Shown: positions 24,811-34,905 of the stretch, one piece after another
Numbering within the stretch: the stretch's first letter is position 1
Layout: each line of letters opens with the position of its first letter
Origin: Arthrobacter sp. Bi26
GTDB taxonomy: Bacteria > Actinomycetota > Actinomycetes > Actinomycetales > Micrococcaceae
Assembly (NCBI RefSeq): GCF_918697925.1
Contig: NZ_CAKKMF010000045.1
Coordinates: 1-39,366 of the forward strand
DNA: 39,366 bases
Reading direction: 5' to 3'
Translations under genes and position numbers: made by a program
The notes under the pieces: generated by a model
Database searches by the model: none
What the model was told of the DNA's origin: nothing
What the model saw: the letters and a program-made list of their open reading frames with translations, nothing else

Positions 24811-25485
24811 CTACGCCGGAACCGCCACGATCACCTGGGCCGCGCGGAGCACGCGTTCGCCGGACTTGTAGCCCGAGCGCAGCACCTGGCTGACGGTGTC
24901 GATTTCGATATCCGTGCCGGGCTGCTGGATGAGGGCCTCGTGGATGGTCGGATCGAACTCCACGCCGGTCTCATCGATGCGGACCAGTCCGTACGTCTTC
25001 AGCGCAGCCTCCAGCTTGGCGGCGATCGCGGCGAAAGGACCGTCCGCGAGGTCGCCGTGCTGGCGGGCGGCGTCGACGTCGTCCAGTACCGGCAGCAGCG
25101 CGTTCAGGACGCCGATGACGGCCATCTCGCCGGCCACGGCACGGTCGCGCTCGACCCGCTTGCGGTAGTTGACGTACTCGGCCTGCAGCCGGCGGAGGTC
25201 ATTCCTGAGCTCCTCCGCCGCGGCCGCGTCAACGCCCTGCGCCACCGATTCCTCGGCGGGCACCTCAACACTGTTGAGGATGTCCTCCGCCTGGGACAGG
25301 GCATCCCCGGAACGGGAGTCCGCAGCGCCGGCCTGCTCCTGGCCGGGGTGGCGGGCCTGGCCGGTCTTCGGGTCAACCTTGCGGTGATCGTGGATCACCG
25401 GCTTCTGCGACTCGCTCTCCTGCTGTTCGGCGTCGCGCCGGCCCTCGGAAGAACCGTGCTCTTCTTCGTTACCGTGGTGCGGCAT
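24811..25485 (-). CDS. grpE: GrpE nucleotide exchange factor
   Basis: A 224-residue co-chaperone that releases ADP from DnaK. The N-terminal about 75 residues are charged and Gln/Glu-rich, then comes the coiled-coil dimer domain (AAAEELRNDLRRLQAEYVNYRKRVERDR, about 90-115). The C-terminal beta domain has GVEFDPTIHEALIQQPGTDIEIDTVSQVLRSGYKSGERVLRAAQVIVA (about 175-222), the GrpE signature. ATG 25485 is 2 bp after the dnaK stop, so the two are coupled. It is followed by a 267-bp hairpin-rich gap before dnaJ. Confidence 0.95.
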   Translation of the reverse strand: MPHHGNEEEHGSSEGRRDAEQQESESQKPVIHDHRKVDPKTGQARHPGQEQAGAADSRSGDALSQAEDILNSVEVPAEESVAQGVDAAAAEELRNDLRRLQAEYVNYRKRVERDRAVAGEMAVIGVLNALLPVLDDVDAARQHGDLADGPFAAIAAKLEAALKTYGLVRIDETGVEFDPTIHEALIQQPGTDIEIDTVSQVLRSGYKSGERVLRAAQVIVAVPA

Positions 25486-25487
25486 GA

Positions 25488-27356
<1,869 letters not shown>

Positions 27357-27433
27357 GGATTGCTTCCTTACTTCCTTGGAATCTTGCGGAGATGGCCGCG
27401 GACCCACAGTGGTTCCAACCGGGTCCGACCGTT

Positions 27434-27507
27434 ATTGAGCGATCTGCACTCAACTTTACCCAGACGCGGTCATAAGTCAATTCAAAGTTGAGCGACATCG
27501 ACTCAAC
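27434..27507 (-). promoter_or_regulatory. dnaK promoter with two HAIR operators
   Basis: HAIR-type sites follow CTTGAGT-N7-ACTCAAG. Site A 27434-27454 reads ATTGAGC-N7-ACTCAAC, and site B 27487-27507 reads GTTGAGC-N7-ACTCAAC on the plus strand. Between them, on the minus strand, lies TTGACT (27480-27475) and TAAAGT (27458-27453) with a 16-base spacer, a sigma-70 type promoter. Site A overlaps the -10 and start region and site B lies just upstream of the -35, so HspR bound to both would block dnaK transcription. Confidence 0.82.
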
Positions 27508-27510
27508 TTT

Positions 27511-27707
27511 GTTTCGCGTCCGGCCCGCGGCCGCTCATCACCGCCCAGATTCCCCGGAATCCAGCCCCTCCGCCGCTTCCCTAGGAAGCATTTCGCCCTG
27601 CGCGAACCCGTGCACTGACCACCCGCAGAGGCCCGCTCCCTGTGCACTGGCCCGCGCCGCAGACCAGCCGACGCCTGCGCCGGCTGGTGCCGCCAGCTTC
27701 CTTCGCG
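27511..27707. other. Intergenic stretch between GDYG gene and dnaK promoter
   Basis: No coding frame is supported. A hairpin ACCAGCCG (27663-27670)/CGGCTGGT (27681-27688) with a 10-base loop lies 20 bp after the GDYG-gene stop and may terminate its transcript before the dnaK promoter. There is no T tract. Nothing else was recognised. Confidence 0.4.
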
Positions 27708-28163
27708 CTAGCTATCGCCTCGCGCGGCGTCCTCGTCGGCCGACTCCCCCACTGCCGGCCGGCCGGGTTGCTCGGGACGGGCCGTTCCGGCGGTCCCGTA
27801 GTCACCTTCGGGGTACTCCCCCTCCTCGGCGACGCCGGCGGGCTCACCGGAGACCCCGCCCTCGCCGTAGTCGCCCTCGGGATAGTCGCCTTCCACCTCG
27901 CCAACGACGGCCGCTCCGGCCACGCCGGCACTGCCGTAGTCCCCAGCCGCGTACGCCCCCTCGACGGCCGTGGGCGGGACTTCGCCTGCCGTGCCGGCGG
28001 AGCCGTAGTCGCCCTCGACGTACTGCCCCTCCGGCGCCGCCGCCTCCGCTTCATCCACAGTGGGACCCGCATCGGCGTCGTGGGACACCGCTTTTCCGGA
28101 CACGTTCTCTTCAGACAAGTTCTCTTCAGGCCTGCTATCTTCGGGCCTGTTCTGTTCAGACAT
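27708..28163 (-). CDS. Acidic GDYG-repeat protein
   Basis: A 151-residue, acidic, Gly/Ala/Glu-rich protein. The segment from about residue 46 to 137 contains four tandem repeats of exactly 23 residues. Each has Y-x-x-G-D-Y-G at fixed spacing: Y48, Y71, Y94 and Y117, with later AG or GG pairs. The DNA repeats therefore have a 69-bp period. The N-terminus (MSEQNRPEDSRPEENLSEEN) and C-terminus are charged. No signal peptide, membrane segment or known domain was seen. The longer frame to 28559 overlaps a well-supported TetR gene, so ATG 28163 with AGGAAGG upstream is chosen. It lies just upstream of the dnaK promoter in the same direction. Function unknown. Confidence 0.72.
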   Translation of the reverse strand: MSEQNRPEDSRPEENLSEENVSGKAVSHDADAGPTVDEAEAAAPEGQYVEGDYGSAGTAGEVPPTAVEGAYAAGDYGSAGVAGAAVVGEVEGDYPEGDYGEGGVSGEPAGVAEEGEYPEGDYGTAGTARPEQPGRPAVGESADEDAARGDS

Positions 28164-28254
28164 GGATGGATCCTTCCTGGACGCATCGGGCGCGCCCGTG
28201 CGGGCGCAGTGGCAGTCTATCGAGCGCCACCGCGGGGCAACAGGGGAACCTGGT

Positions 28255-29031
28255 TCATACGGCAGCGCCGGCCGCCGGCAGTCCGGCGACGTCGGCCAGC
28301 ACCGCCAGTTGGTGGTCAAAGAGCTCCTCCCGGGCAGTGAACGTGCCGGCGCCGTACTGGCCAAAGACTTCGAAGCTGACGGCGCCGAAGAGTGAGGTCC
28401 AGGCCAGGGCGCCGCGGGCCAGGAGGTCATCCGGCACCGCCAGACCGAACTCCGCCCGGATTTTCGCCAGATCCCCTGCCAGCCCGGCGGCCACGGCAGG
28501 ACTCCGCCGACCCGTCGCGACAACCCGCCCGGCCCGGAAGGCGCCGTCGAGGATTCCAATGAGGGCAGTAATCACCCTGGTGCCGGGACCGGTGGTCCGC
28601 TCGGCCGGGGCCTGGTAACCGGGCACCGGACTGCCGAAGAGCAGTGCGTAGCGGGAGGGCTCGCGCAGCGCCCAGTCCCGCACCGCGCGGCCCAGCGCCG
28701 CAAAGCGGCCGCCGAAGTCTGCTTCCGGTACCGCCCCGACGGCGGCATCCACTTCATCGCCAAGTTCGTTGTACGCATCAATCAGGAGAAGGGTCAGCAG
28801 CTCTTCCCGGTTCTCCACGTAGCGGTAGACCGCCGAGGAGACCACGCCGAGGTCCCGGGCCACCGCACGGAGGGACAGTGCGGCGGCCCCGTGCACGGCC
28901 AGATGCTCCCGGCCCAGCCGGACAATATCGGCGACGGTCTGGGCCCGGGCACGCTCGCGCGGGGTGCGGGGCCGGGAATCCGCGGCTGCCGGAAAAACAT
29001 CAGCGTCGGCTTCAATCCTGTCTTCTGGCAT
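28255..29031 (-). CDS. TetR family regulator (WHG-domain type)
   Basis: A 258-residue repressor. The N-terminal about 25 residues are a disordered tail. The TetR domain is then RAQTVADIVRLGREHLAVHGAAALSLRAVARDLGVVSSAVYRYVENREELLTLLLIDAYNELG (about residues 30-90). The C-terminal domain (RDWALREPSRYALLFGSPVPGYQAPAERTTGPG) matches the TetR WHG ligand-binding type. It is divergent from the epimerase-like gene; three related operator-like sites lie between them. It is a likely repressor of itself and that gene. It ends 91 bp before the GDYG-repeat gene. Confidence 0.93.
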   Translation of the reverse strand: MPEDRIEADADVFPAAADSRPRTPRERARAQTVADIVRLGREHLAVHGAAALSLRAVARDLGVVSSAVYRYVENREELLTLLLIDAYNELGDEVDAAVGAVPEADFGGRFAALGRAVRDWALREPSRYALLFGSPVPGYQAPAERTTGPGTRVITALIGILDGAFRAGRVVATGRRSPAVAAGLAGDLAKIRAEFGLAVPDDLLARGALAWTSLFGAVSFEVFGQYGAGTFTAREELFDHQLAVLADVAGLPAAGAAV

Positions 29032-29050
29032 GAGTCCAGCATTTCACAAA

Positions 29051-29132
29051 CAAGAGCACTGTCAACAAATGTGAGCACCGCTCTTGACTTGCCGCTCCGG
29101 GCGTCGCATCCTGAAGAGAGAGCACTGCTCTC
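29051..29132. promoter_or_regulatory. Promoters with three related TetR-type operator sites
   Basis: Three sites related to GAGCACnGCTC occur: AAGAGCACTG in 29052-29061, GTGAGCACCGCTCTTG at 29071-29086, and the near-perfect palindrome GAGAGCACTGCTCTC at 29118-29132. A minus promoter (TTGACA, 29065-29060 read leftward) faces the TetR gene. A plus promoter TTGACT (29084-29089) with CATCCT (29107-29112), 17 bases apart, faces the epimerase-like gene. Site 3 lies over its start region. I infer that the TetR protein regulates both. Confidence 0.65.
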
Positions 29133-29153
29133 ATATCATCGAAGGAGATCGAA

Positions 29154-30116
29154 ATGTCCGAACCTGCTGCCTCCGGGCGCCCATCGGCCAGGCTCTATGT
29201 CGTCACGGGGGCCGGCCCGGTGGGCTGGACCGTCGCGGAACAGCTGGCCGCGGCGGGCCACCGCGTACGCATCCTGACAAGGTCCGGCAGCGGACCCGCC
29301 CACCCGCTGGTCGAAAGACTGTCGATTGATGTTTCGGAGCCCGCCCAACTAGGTGAGGCCTTCCTCGGCGCCACGGCGGTCTTCCACTGCATCCACGGCT
29401 CGCGGTACAACGCCGACGTGTGGGCCAGGGAACTGCCGGCCGCCGAGCAGAACGTGCTCGCCGCGGCGGGCGAGGCTGGCGCCGTCGTCGTCTTCCCGGA
29501 GAGCCTGTACTCCTACAGCGCCCCGGAGAATGTCATGGCCGAGGACAGCCCCCGGCAGGCGCAGGGCGGCAAGCGCGGCGTCCGAACCGAGCTGCTCGCC
29601 GCCCGCGCGGCATCCGCCACCGCCACCGTGAGCATGGTGGCCGGCGATTTCTTCGGGCCGCGGGTCCGCATGTCGCACGCCGGCGAGCGCATGGTCCGCC
29701 CTGTCGCGGCCGGCAAGCAAGTGCAGGTGGTCGGGCGGGCGGACCAGCCGCATTCCTTTACCTACGTTCCCGACCTCGCGGCCGCCATGATTGCCACGGC
29801 GGACAAGCCGAAGGTGTGGAACCGGGTGTGGCATGCGCCTACCGGACCTGCACTGACCCAGCGCGAGCTTGCTGGGGCATTCGCCAAGGCAGCCGGCGCC
29901 CGGGCCCCGCGTGTCACGGCGATACCCGGATGGGCGCTGAAGGCGATGGGGGTGTTCTCCCCCGACATGCGGGAAATCGCCGAGACGCTGTACCAGTTCG
30001 AGCGCCCGTTCGTGATGGATTCGACCGCGAGCCAGGCCGCCCTGGGCGTGGCCCCGACCCCGCTGCACGAAGCAGCCGCCGCCACGGTCGCCTGGTGGGC
30101 GGACGGGGGACAATGA
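29154..30116 (+). CDS. NAD(P)-binding epimerase-like protein
   Basis: A 320-residue protein with an N-terminal Rossmann fold of the extended short-chain dehydrogenase/epimerase type: VVTGAGPVGWTVAEQLAAAGHRVRILTRSG (about residues 15-44). The glycine motif is GAGPVG rather than GxxGxxG in full. The usual catalytic Tyr-x3-Lys is replaced near SYSAPENV, so a classical epimerase reaction is uncertain. Strands of the substrate-binding part follow. ATG with AAGGAG upstream (gaaggagatcgaaATG). It is divergent from a WHG-type TetR regulator and probably controlled by it, possibly in response to a toxic small molecule. It converges on the MMPL gene with 37 bp between stops. Family secure, substrate unknown. 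Confidence 0.88.
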   Translation: MSEPAASGRPSARLYVVTGAGPVGWTVAEQLAAAGHRVRILTRSGSGPAHPLVERLSIDVSEPAQLGEAFLGATAVFHCIHGSRYNADVWARELPAAEQNVLAAAGEAGAVVVFPESLYSYSAPENVMAEDSPRQAQGGKRGVRTELLAARAASATATVSMVAGDFFGPRVRMSHAGERMVRPVAAGKQVQVVGRADQPHSFTYVPDLAAAMIATADKPKVWNRVWHAPTGPALTQRELAGAFAKAAGARAPRVTAIPGWALKAMGVFSPDMREIAETLYQFERPFVMDSTASQAALGVAPTPLHEAAAATVAWWADGGQ

Positions 30117-30153
30117 CCGGGAGAGCGACGGCGGCTGCGGCTTTCGGTTCCCC

Positions 30154-32514
30154 CTAGCGGACTCCGGCTTCCTCTTCCTCCTGCCGGGAGGACGGCGCGC
30201 GCGAGGAAAGGGCACCGCTGCGGGCCGCGGCATCGTTCCCCGGCCGGCCCGCCTTGCCGGGCCACCAGAGCCGCGGGCCGATGTCGTAGGCCAGCGCGGG
30301 CACCAGCAGGGAGCGGACCAGCACCGTGTCCAGCAAGACGCCGAACGCGACGATGAAGGCGAGCTGCACCAGGAACATGATCGGAATGACGCCCAAGGCA
30401 GCGAAGGTGGCGGCGAGGACCACCCCGGCCGAGGTGATGACCCCACCGGTCACACTGAGGCCCCGCAGGATGCCGGGCCGGGTGCCGTGCTTGAGGGATT
30501 CCTCCCGGACCCGGCTCATCAGGAAGATGTTGTAGTCAACGCCCAGTGCCACGAGGAAGACGAAGCCGAACAGGGGCACCGTTGCATCCGCTCCCGGGAA
30601 GCCGAAAACGTTGTTGAACACGAAGGCTGAGACGCCCATCGCCGCTGCGTAGGACAGGACCACGGAGGCGACCAGCAGGACCGGCGCGAGCACCGAGCGC
30701 AACAGCAGCATGAGGATCACCAGAATCACACCCAGGACCACCGGAATGATCGTGACGAGGTCACGCTGGGCGGTGGTGTTCGTATCCAGGGCCGTCGCCG
30801 TCACGCCGCCGACCAGCACATCACCGTCAATCTCCTTCAGTTCCTGGCGGAGCGACACCACGACGCTTTCGGCTTCGGTGGAGTCCGCGGCGGAGTCCAG
30901 CGTCGCGTTGATCAGGACCTTCCCGTCCCGGGCCGCCGGGGCCGCCGGAGCGCCCGGAGCGCCCGGGGCGGCAGGGTTGGCCGGGTTGGCCAGTGCGCCG
31001 GTCATGATGGGAACGCCGCCTTCGGCCAGCAGATAGGCGTCCCCGACGCCGTTGCTCGCCATGACCCGATCCAGGACCTCCTGGGCCCTTGCCTGGTCGG
31101 CCACGATCACGGCCGGGCTGCCGGACCCGGCGTCGAAGTGCCGGCCCAGGGCATCTTGTCCGTCGACGGCGTTGGAGGCGGTGAGGATGACGTCAGTCTG
31201 GGCTACGCCGTTGGCCTTGAGCTGCAGGATGCCGGAACCGGCCACAAGGAGCAGGAGGACCGAGGCAACCCAGACGGTGCGCGGCCGGCGGGCAACCAGT
31301 GAACCGGTGGCCCGCCAGAGCCCCTTCTGGCCCTCCAGCCCGGTGACCAGTTCCGGTTCCCGCTGGGTTTCCGGCAGCAGCTTGGGCCGGAACGGCCAGA
31401 ACGCCGCCCTGCCCAGCAGCGCCATCAGGGCCGGCAGCAGGGTCAGGGCCGCGAACAGCGCGCAGAGGATGCCCGCGGCCGCCACGGGGCCGAGGGCCTT
31501 GTTGGAATTGAGGTCGGAGAAGAGCAGGCAGAGCAGTGCGATGATCACGGTGGCGCCGGAGGCCAGGATCGGTTCCCAGGCCGCCTTCCATGCGGTGAGG
31601 GCGGCCGCCGTCCGGTCGGTGGTGTGGGTCAGGGCTTCGCGGAACCGTGCCACGTACAGCAGGGCGTAGTCGGTTGCCGCGCCGATCACCAGGATGGACA
31701 GGATGCCCTGGCTTTGGCCGTTCAGCTGGATCCAGCCGGCCTTGGCCATCCCGAACACCAGCAGGATCGCGGCACACAGCGCGAACACGGACGTGAACAG
31801 CACCATGACAGGCAGCAGCAGGGAACGGTACACGATCAGCAGGATCAGGAACACGGCCCCGAGGGCCACAAGCAGCAGGATGCCGTCAATACCGGCAAAA
31901 GCACTCACCAGGTCCGCCGTGAGCCCGGCCGGTCCGGTAACGAAGGTCTGCATTCCTGCCGGCGCGGACGCCTGAACCTCGTTGCGCAGCTCCTTGACCA
32001 CCGTCTTCACTTCCGCAGAGGAAGGAATGGGCACCACGAACTGGACCGCCTTGGCGTCCTCGGAAGGGATGGGGCCGATCACCGTGCTGCCGCCCTGCAG
32101 GGCCGCCAGCCTGTCCTTGAGTGCCGCGGCCTCACGCAGCTGGGCCGGAGTGAAGGCGGAGCCGCTCTCAATCACGATCACGGCGGGGATCTCCTTGGAG
32201 TCCCGGAATTTGGCATGCCAGTCCGCGGCCTCCGTGGCCTCCGCCCCGGCCGGCAGGAATGATGCCTGATCGTTTGATGACACCTCACTCAAGCGGCCGA
32301 ATGTCGGGCCGCCGACGCCGGCGATCGCCAGCCAGGCCACGACGAGCACTGCGGGAACCAGCCAACGCAGCCAGAACGGGACGCGCGTGGTTCGGTTTCT
32401 GCTCCGCTTTCGGGTTTCTGCGCCGCTTTCGGACGGCCGCGCTGCTGATCCGGGGTGCGGGGGCCCGAATTCGCCGCGGATTTCAGAAGGCGGAGGGGGT
32501 GTGGAGTTTTTCAT
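30154..32514 (-). CDS. MMPL/RND-family exporter
   Basis: A 786-residue membrane transporter with about 12 helices in two homologous halves. Each half has a large extracytoplasmic loop between its first and second helices. The Asp-Tyr motifs of the MMPL/RND family are seen: GAATDYALLYVARFREALT (first half) and LGVDYNIFLMSRVREES (second half). The N-terminal helix is FWLRWLVPAVLVVAWLAIAG. A Gly/Ala/Pro repeat (AAPGAPGAPAAPAARDG) lies in the second loop. I choose ATG 32514 with GGAAGG upstream; the frame opens 12 residues earlier at 32550. It is divergent from a MarR regulator with a shared palindromic operator candidate, so drug or lipid export under MarR control is likely. Substrate unknown. 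Confidence 0.93.
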   Translation of the reverse strand: MKNSTPPPPSEIRGEFGPPHPGSAARPSESGAETRKRSRNRTTRVPFWLRWLVPAVLVVAWLAIAGVGGPTFGRLSEVSSNDQASFLPAGAEATEAADWHAKFRDSKEIPAVIVIESGSAFTPAQLREAAALKDRLAALQGGSTVIGPIPSEDAKAVQFVVPIPSSAEVKTVVKELRNEVQASAPAGMQTFVTGPAGLTADLVSAFAGIDGILLLVALGAVFLILLIVYRSLLLPVMVLFTSVFALCAAILLVFGMAKAGWIQLNGQSQGILSILVIGAATDYALLYVARFREALTHTTDRTAAALTAWKAAWEPILASGATVIIALLCLLFSDLNSNKALGPVAAAGILCALFAALTLLPALMALLGRAAFWPFRPKLLPETQREPELVTGLEGQKGLWRATGSLVARRPRTVWVASVLLLLVAGSGILQLKANGVAQTDVILTASNAVDGQDALGRHFDAGSGSPAVIVADQARAQEVLDRVMASNGVGDAYLLAEGGVPIMTGALANPANPAAPGAPGAPAAPAARDGKVLINATLDSAADSTEAESVVVSLRQELKEIDGDVLVGGVTATALDTNTTAQRDLVTIIPVVLGVILVILMLLLRSVLAPVLLVASVVLSYAAAMGVSAFVFNNVFGFPGADATVPLFGFVFLVALGVDYNIFLMSRVREESLKHGTRPGILRGLSVTGGVITSAGVVLAATFAALGVIPIMFLVQLAFIVAFGVLLDTVLVRSLLVPALAYDIGPRLWWPGKAGRPGNDAAARSGALSSRAPSSRQEEEEAGVR

Positions 32515-32567
32515 GTGACCTTCCGGGGTGCGCTGCGGTGGGACCGGCATTCAGCTCCATAGTAGAC

Positions 32568-32586
32568 TATCTCCATCATGGAGATA
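32568..32586. promoter_or_regulatory. Palindrome upstream of the MMPL gene (MarR operator candidate)
   Basis: TATCTCCA (32568-32575), TCA, TGGAGATA (32579-32586) is a perfect 8-bp inverted repeat with a 3-base spacer, 54 bp before the MMPL start and 234 bp before the MarR start. MarR proteins bind short palindromes of this kind. I infer that it represses the exporter. Confidence 0.65.
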
Positions 32587-32589
32587 ACC

Positions 32590-32625
32590 CTTATGCGCCC
32601 AGACTGACTTATGCGCCCGGACTGA
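32590..32625. repeat. Two 18-bp tandem direct repeats
   Basis: CTTATGCGCCCAGACTGA (32590-32607) is followed directly by CTTATGCGCCCGGACTGA (32608-32625), identical at 17 of 18 positions. They lie next to the palindrome in the MMPL-MarR intergenic region, which has no gene between 32515 and 32819. Their role is unknown; they could be additional protein sites. Confidence 0.8.
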
Positions 32626-32819
32626 GGAGAAATTCGGGGAGAGTGGAAGGACAGCCGGCGCCCCGCCGCCGCAGTATGGTTCGGGCTGCAGTAAAATCCG
32701 GAGGGCGCCGTCGTTGACGCCGACCGGCCGCGGTCAGACCGCCGCCGCAACCAGGGACGCCTTATCAAGAGACGCCCCGTATCAATGGACGCCACAACTA
32801 GGAACAAGGGAGGTCCGCC

Positions 32820-33368
32820 GTGTCAGCCGAATCCCCGATCCCATCTGAAAACGCAGGCCCATCCGAAGACGCGGGTCCGCCCGAAGCGGCCGGCCCGCCG
32901 CCCCTCGTCCGGCTCCTGCAGGAATTCACCCTCGAAGCCAACCGCTATGTGGATTCCGCCGGCGGCCGCAATGACATGCACCGCACGGATCTCAACGCCC
33001 TCGCCGTGATCATGCGGCACGCGGCGCGGGACCAGATTGTCACCCCGGGAGTGCTCCGAAAAGAGCTGAACCTCAGCTCCCCTGCCACAACCGCTCTGAT
33101 CGACCGGCTCCACAATTCCGGCCACGTGGTCCGCGAGCGCGAAGGCGCGGACCGCCGCCAGGTGCAGCTGCGCATGACCCCCAAGGCCTACCGCGACGGC
33201 GGCGCCATGTTCCTCCCGCTGGCCCGCCACATGGGCGCGGCCATGGAAAGCTTCACGCCGGAGGAACTGGAGGTTGTTACCCGGTTCATGAACTCCATGA
33301 TCGATGCCACCGTTCGGGCCGGCGAAGAAGCCGCCCGCGGCCCCGCATCGGAGCGCCGCCCCGGCTGA
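32820..33368 (+). CDS. MarR family transcriptional regulator
   Basis: A 182-residue regulator. The first about 28 residues are low-complexity (Pro/Glu/Ala with a repeated SENAGPSEDAGPPEAAGPP pattern). The winged helix domain follows: HRTDLNALAVIMRHAARDQIVTPGVLRKELNLSSPATTALIDRLHNSGHVVREREGADRRQVQL (about residues 54-118), with the classical DRR wing. Start is GTG 32820 with GGGAGG 8 bases upstream. It is divergent from the MMPL exporter, whose promoter region holds a palindrome, so it probably represses that exporter and is relieved by a ligand. It converges on the second APC permease with 16 bp between stops. Confidence 0.93.
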   Translation: MSAESPIPSENAGPSEDAGPPEAAGPPPLVRLLQEFTLEANRYVDSAGGRNDMHRTDLNALAVIMRHAARDQIVTPGVLRKELNLSSPATTALIDRLHNSGHVVREREGADRRQVQLRMTPKAYRDGGAMFLPLARHMGAAMESFTPEELEVVTRFMNSMIDATVRAGEEAARGPASERRPG

Positions 33369-33384
33369 TGCGCGGCGCGCGCCG

Positions 33385-34767
33385 TCACAGGCTGGCAGCA
33401 GCCTTGGGCCGGCCAGGCGGCGGCGCCTCCGGCTGCATAACTTTCGGGGCGGCCCCCGGCTGCATAACTTTCGGGGTCGCCTTCGGCGCCGGGCTCCGGC
33501 CGAAGCGCCTGCCGACGCCGACGGCGGCCGCTGCCAGTGCCAGCGGGACCCCGAGGGCCCAGCCGCTAAAGAGCAGGACGGCCACCATGACGCCCGCCGC
33601 CACGATCACGCCGTACCAGGCGACGGTCCGCGGCTGCAGCAACCGGATGCCGGCGGCCAGGCCAAACGCGGTGACGGCCGTGAAGCACGCCGAGGCGGCC
33701 CCGATCTGGAACTGCATGTCGGTGAGTCCGGCAATGGCCGCGGCGAAGGACAGCAGCGTCAGGACGGCCAGGGTTACCAGGCTTCCGGCGGGCACCTGAC
33801 CGCGCCCGGCACCGCGGGCAAGGGCGGGCGGCAACACGCCGTCGGACGCCAGGGCGGCCCCGAGCCGGCTGGCGCCGGCCACGAACGTGTTGATGGGGCC
33901 GAAAGTCAGCGCGGCAGCGGCGACGGCGGTGAGCGGGGCCGCCAGTGAGCCCAACCCTGCTTCCAGCAACGCCGCGACGGGCACCGCCGTAGCGGGCAGT
34001 TCCGGGCCGAGGACCGCCACCGACGCGGCGACAACGCCGATGTAGACCGCGCCCACCACAATCAAGGTGAGCCACGTAGCCCGCCGGAGGTCGCGCCCGG
34101 GGTTGCGGAACTCCCCGGCCAGGTGGGAGACCGCTTCCCAACCGGCGAAGCAGAAGAACAGCAGGCTCGCGGCGCCGCCGACGGCCCAGTAGCCGTGCGG
34201 GGCAAAGGGCTGGAAATTTTCCGCCTTGGCGTGGGGCGCTGCGAGCACGACGGCGAGCGCGAGCAGTGCCACCAGCAGCACCATGAGCGCCAGTTGCATG
34301 CGGCTGGAAACCCGGATGCCGACGGCGTTGCTCGCGAAGGCGGCCAGTAGGATCACCGCCGCCGCAAGGACCGCGGTTTCCCGGCCGCCACCGACGGCGT
34401 GAGCGATGTAATTGCCGCCGATCACGGCCGTTGCCGGGGCGCCGAAGGGGATCGAAAAGTAGAAGAGGTACCCGGCCACCACCGAGGCGCGGCGCCCGAA
34501 GGCGCGCTTGACGAAGTGGGCGATCCCTCCGGCGTCGGGCTGCTGGCGGCTCATTTCGGCGAAGCTGAAGGCGACCGGAATGCAGAACACCAGCAGGACG
34601 GCCCATGCAAGGAGCGATGCCGGGCCGGCCTCATTGGCCGCGATGGCGGGAAGCACCAGGACACCCGAGCCCAGGATCGCCCCGACATAGATTCCGGTGG
34701 CCCGGAACAGGCCAAGTCCGCTGCCGCTGCCGTCTTTATTGTTGTTGATTTCCACTCCTCCATTCAT
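33385..34767 (-). CDS. APC family permease with repeated C-terminal tail
   Basis: A 460-residue amino-acid/amine transporter with about 12 helices. Helix 1 reads ATGIYVGAILGSGVLVLPA, the typical unwound substrate-binding segment. Helix 6 carries FFCFAGWEAVSHLAGEFRNP. The cytoplasmic tail contains two copies of PKVMQPxA (from a 21-bp repeat with a 27-bp period at 33429-33476). ATG 34767 is chosen; the open frame reaches 35577 but overlaps a well-supported methyltransferase on the other strand. It converges with the MarR gene and is divergent from the methyltransferase gene. Substrate unknown. Confidence 0.92.
   Translation of the reverse strand: MNGGVEINNNKDGSGSGLGLFRATGIYVGAILGSGVLVLPAIAANEAGPASLLAWAVLLVFCIPVAFSFAEMSRQQPDAGGIAHFVKRAFGRRASVVAGYLFYFSIPFGAPATAVIGGNYIAHAVGGGRETAVLAAAVILLAAFASNAVGIRVSSRMQLALMVLLVALLALAVVLAAPHAKAENFQPFAPHGYWAVGGAASLLFFCFAGWEAVSHLAGEFRNPGRDLRRATWLTLIVVGAVYIGVVAASVAVLGPELPATAVPVAALLEAGLGSLAAPLTAVAAAALTFGPINTFVAGASRLGAALASDGVLPPALARGAGRGQVPAGSLVTLAVLTLLSFAAAIAGLTDMQFQIGAASACFTAVTAFGLAAGIRLLQPRTVAWYGVIVAAGVMVAVLLFSGWALGVPLALAAAAVGVGRRFGRSPAPKATPKVMQPGAAPKVMQPEAPPPGRPKAAASL
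33429..33476. repeat. Two 21-bp direct repeats in the permease tail
   Basis: An identical 21-bp sequence starts at 33429 and again at 33456, a 27-bp or 9-codon period. It encodes the two PKVMQPx copies near the C-terminus of the APC permease. Its origin is probably slippage or unequal recombination. Confidence 0.8.
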
Positions 34768-34905
34768 CCGCAGATTCTCCGGCGCCGGAAGCGGCAAAAC
34801 TGACGGCAAGCCGCAAAAAACTGCCTGCCGGCGCGCGCCGACCGAATCGCCGGGCACACGGGGAGGGTCTGCCCTTTTCCGGAGGCGGGAGGGTAGCGTT
34901 CCATT

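Noticed and set aside
27357..27707. CIRCE element upstream of dnaK
   Set aside because: No TTAGCACTC-N9-GAGTGCTAA pattern was found; the palindromes are HAIR type.
27488..28618. Plus-strand ORF of 376 codons across the GDYG gene
   Set aside because: Arg/Pro/Ser-rich shadow translation; the minus-strand frame has ordered 23-residue repeats and a ribosome site.
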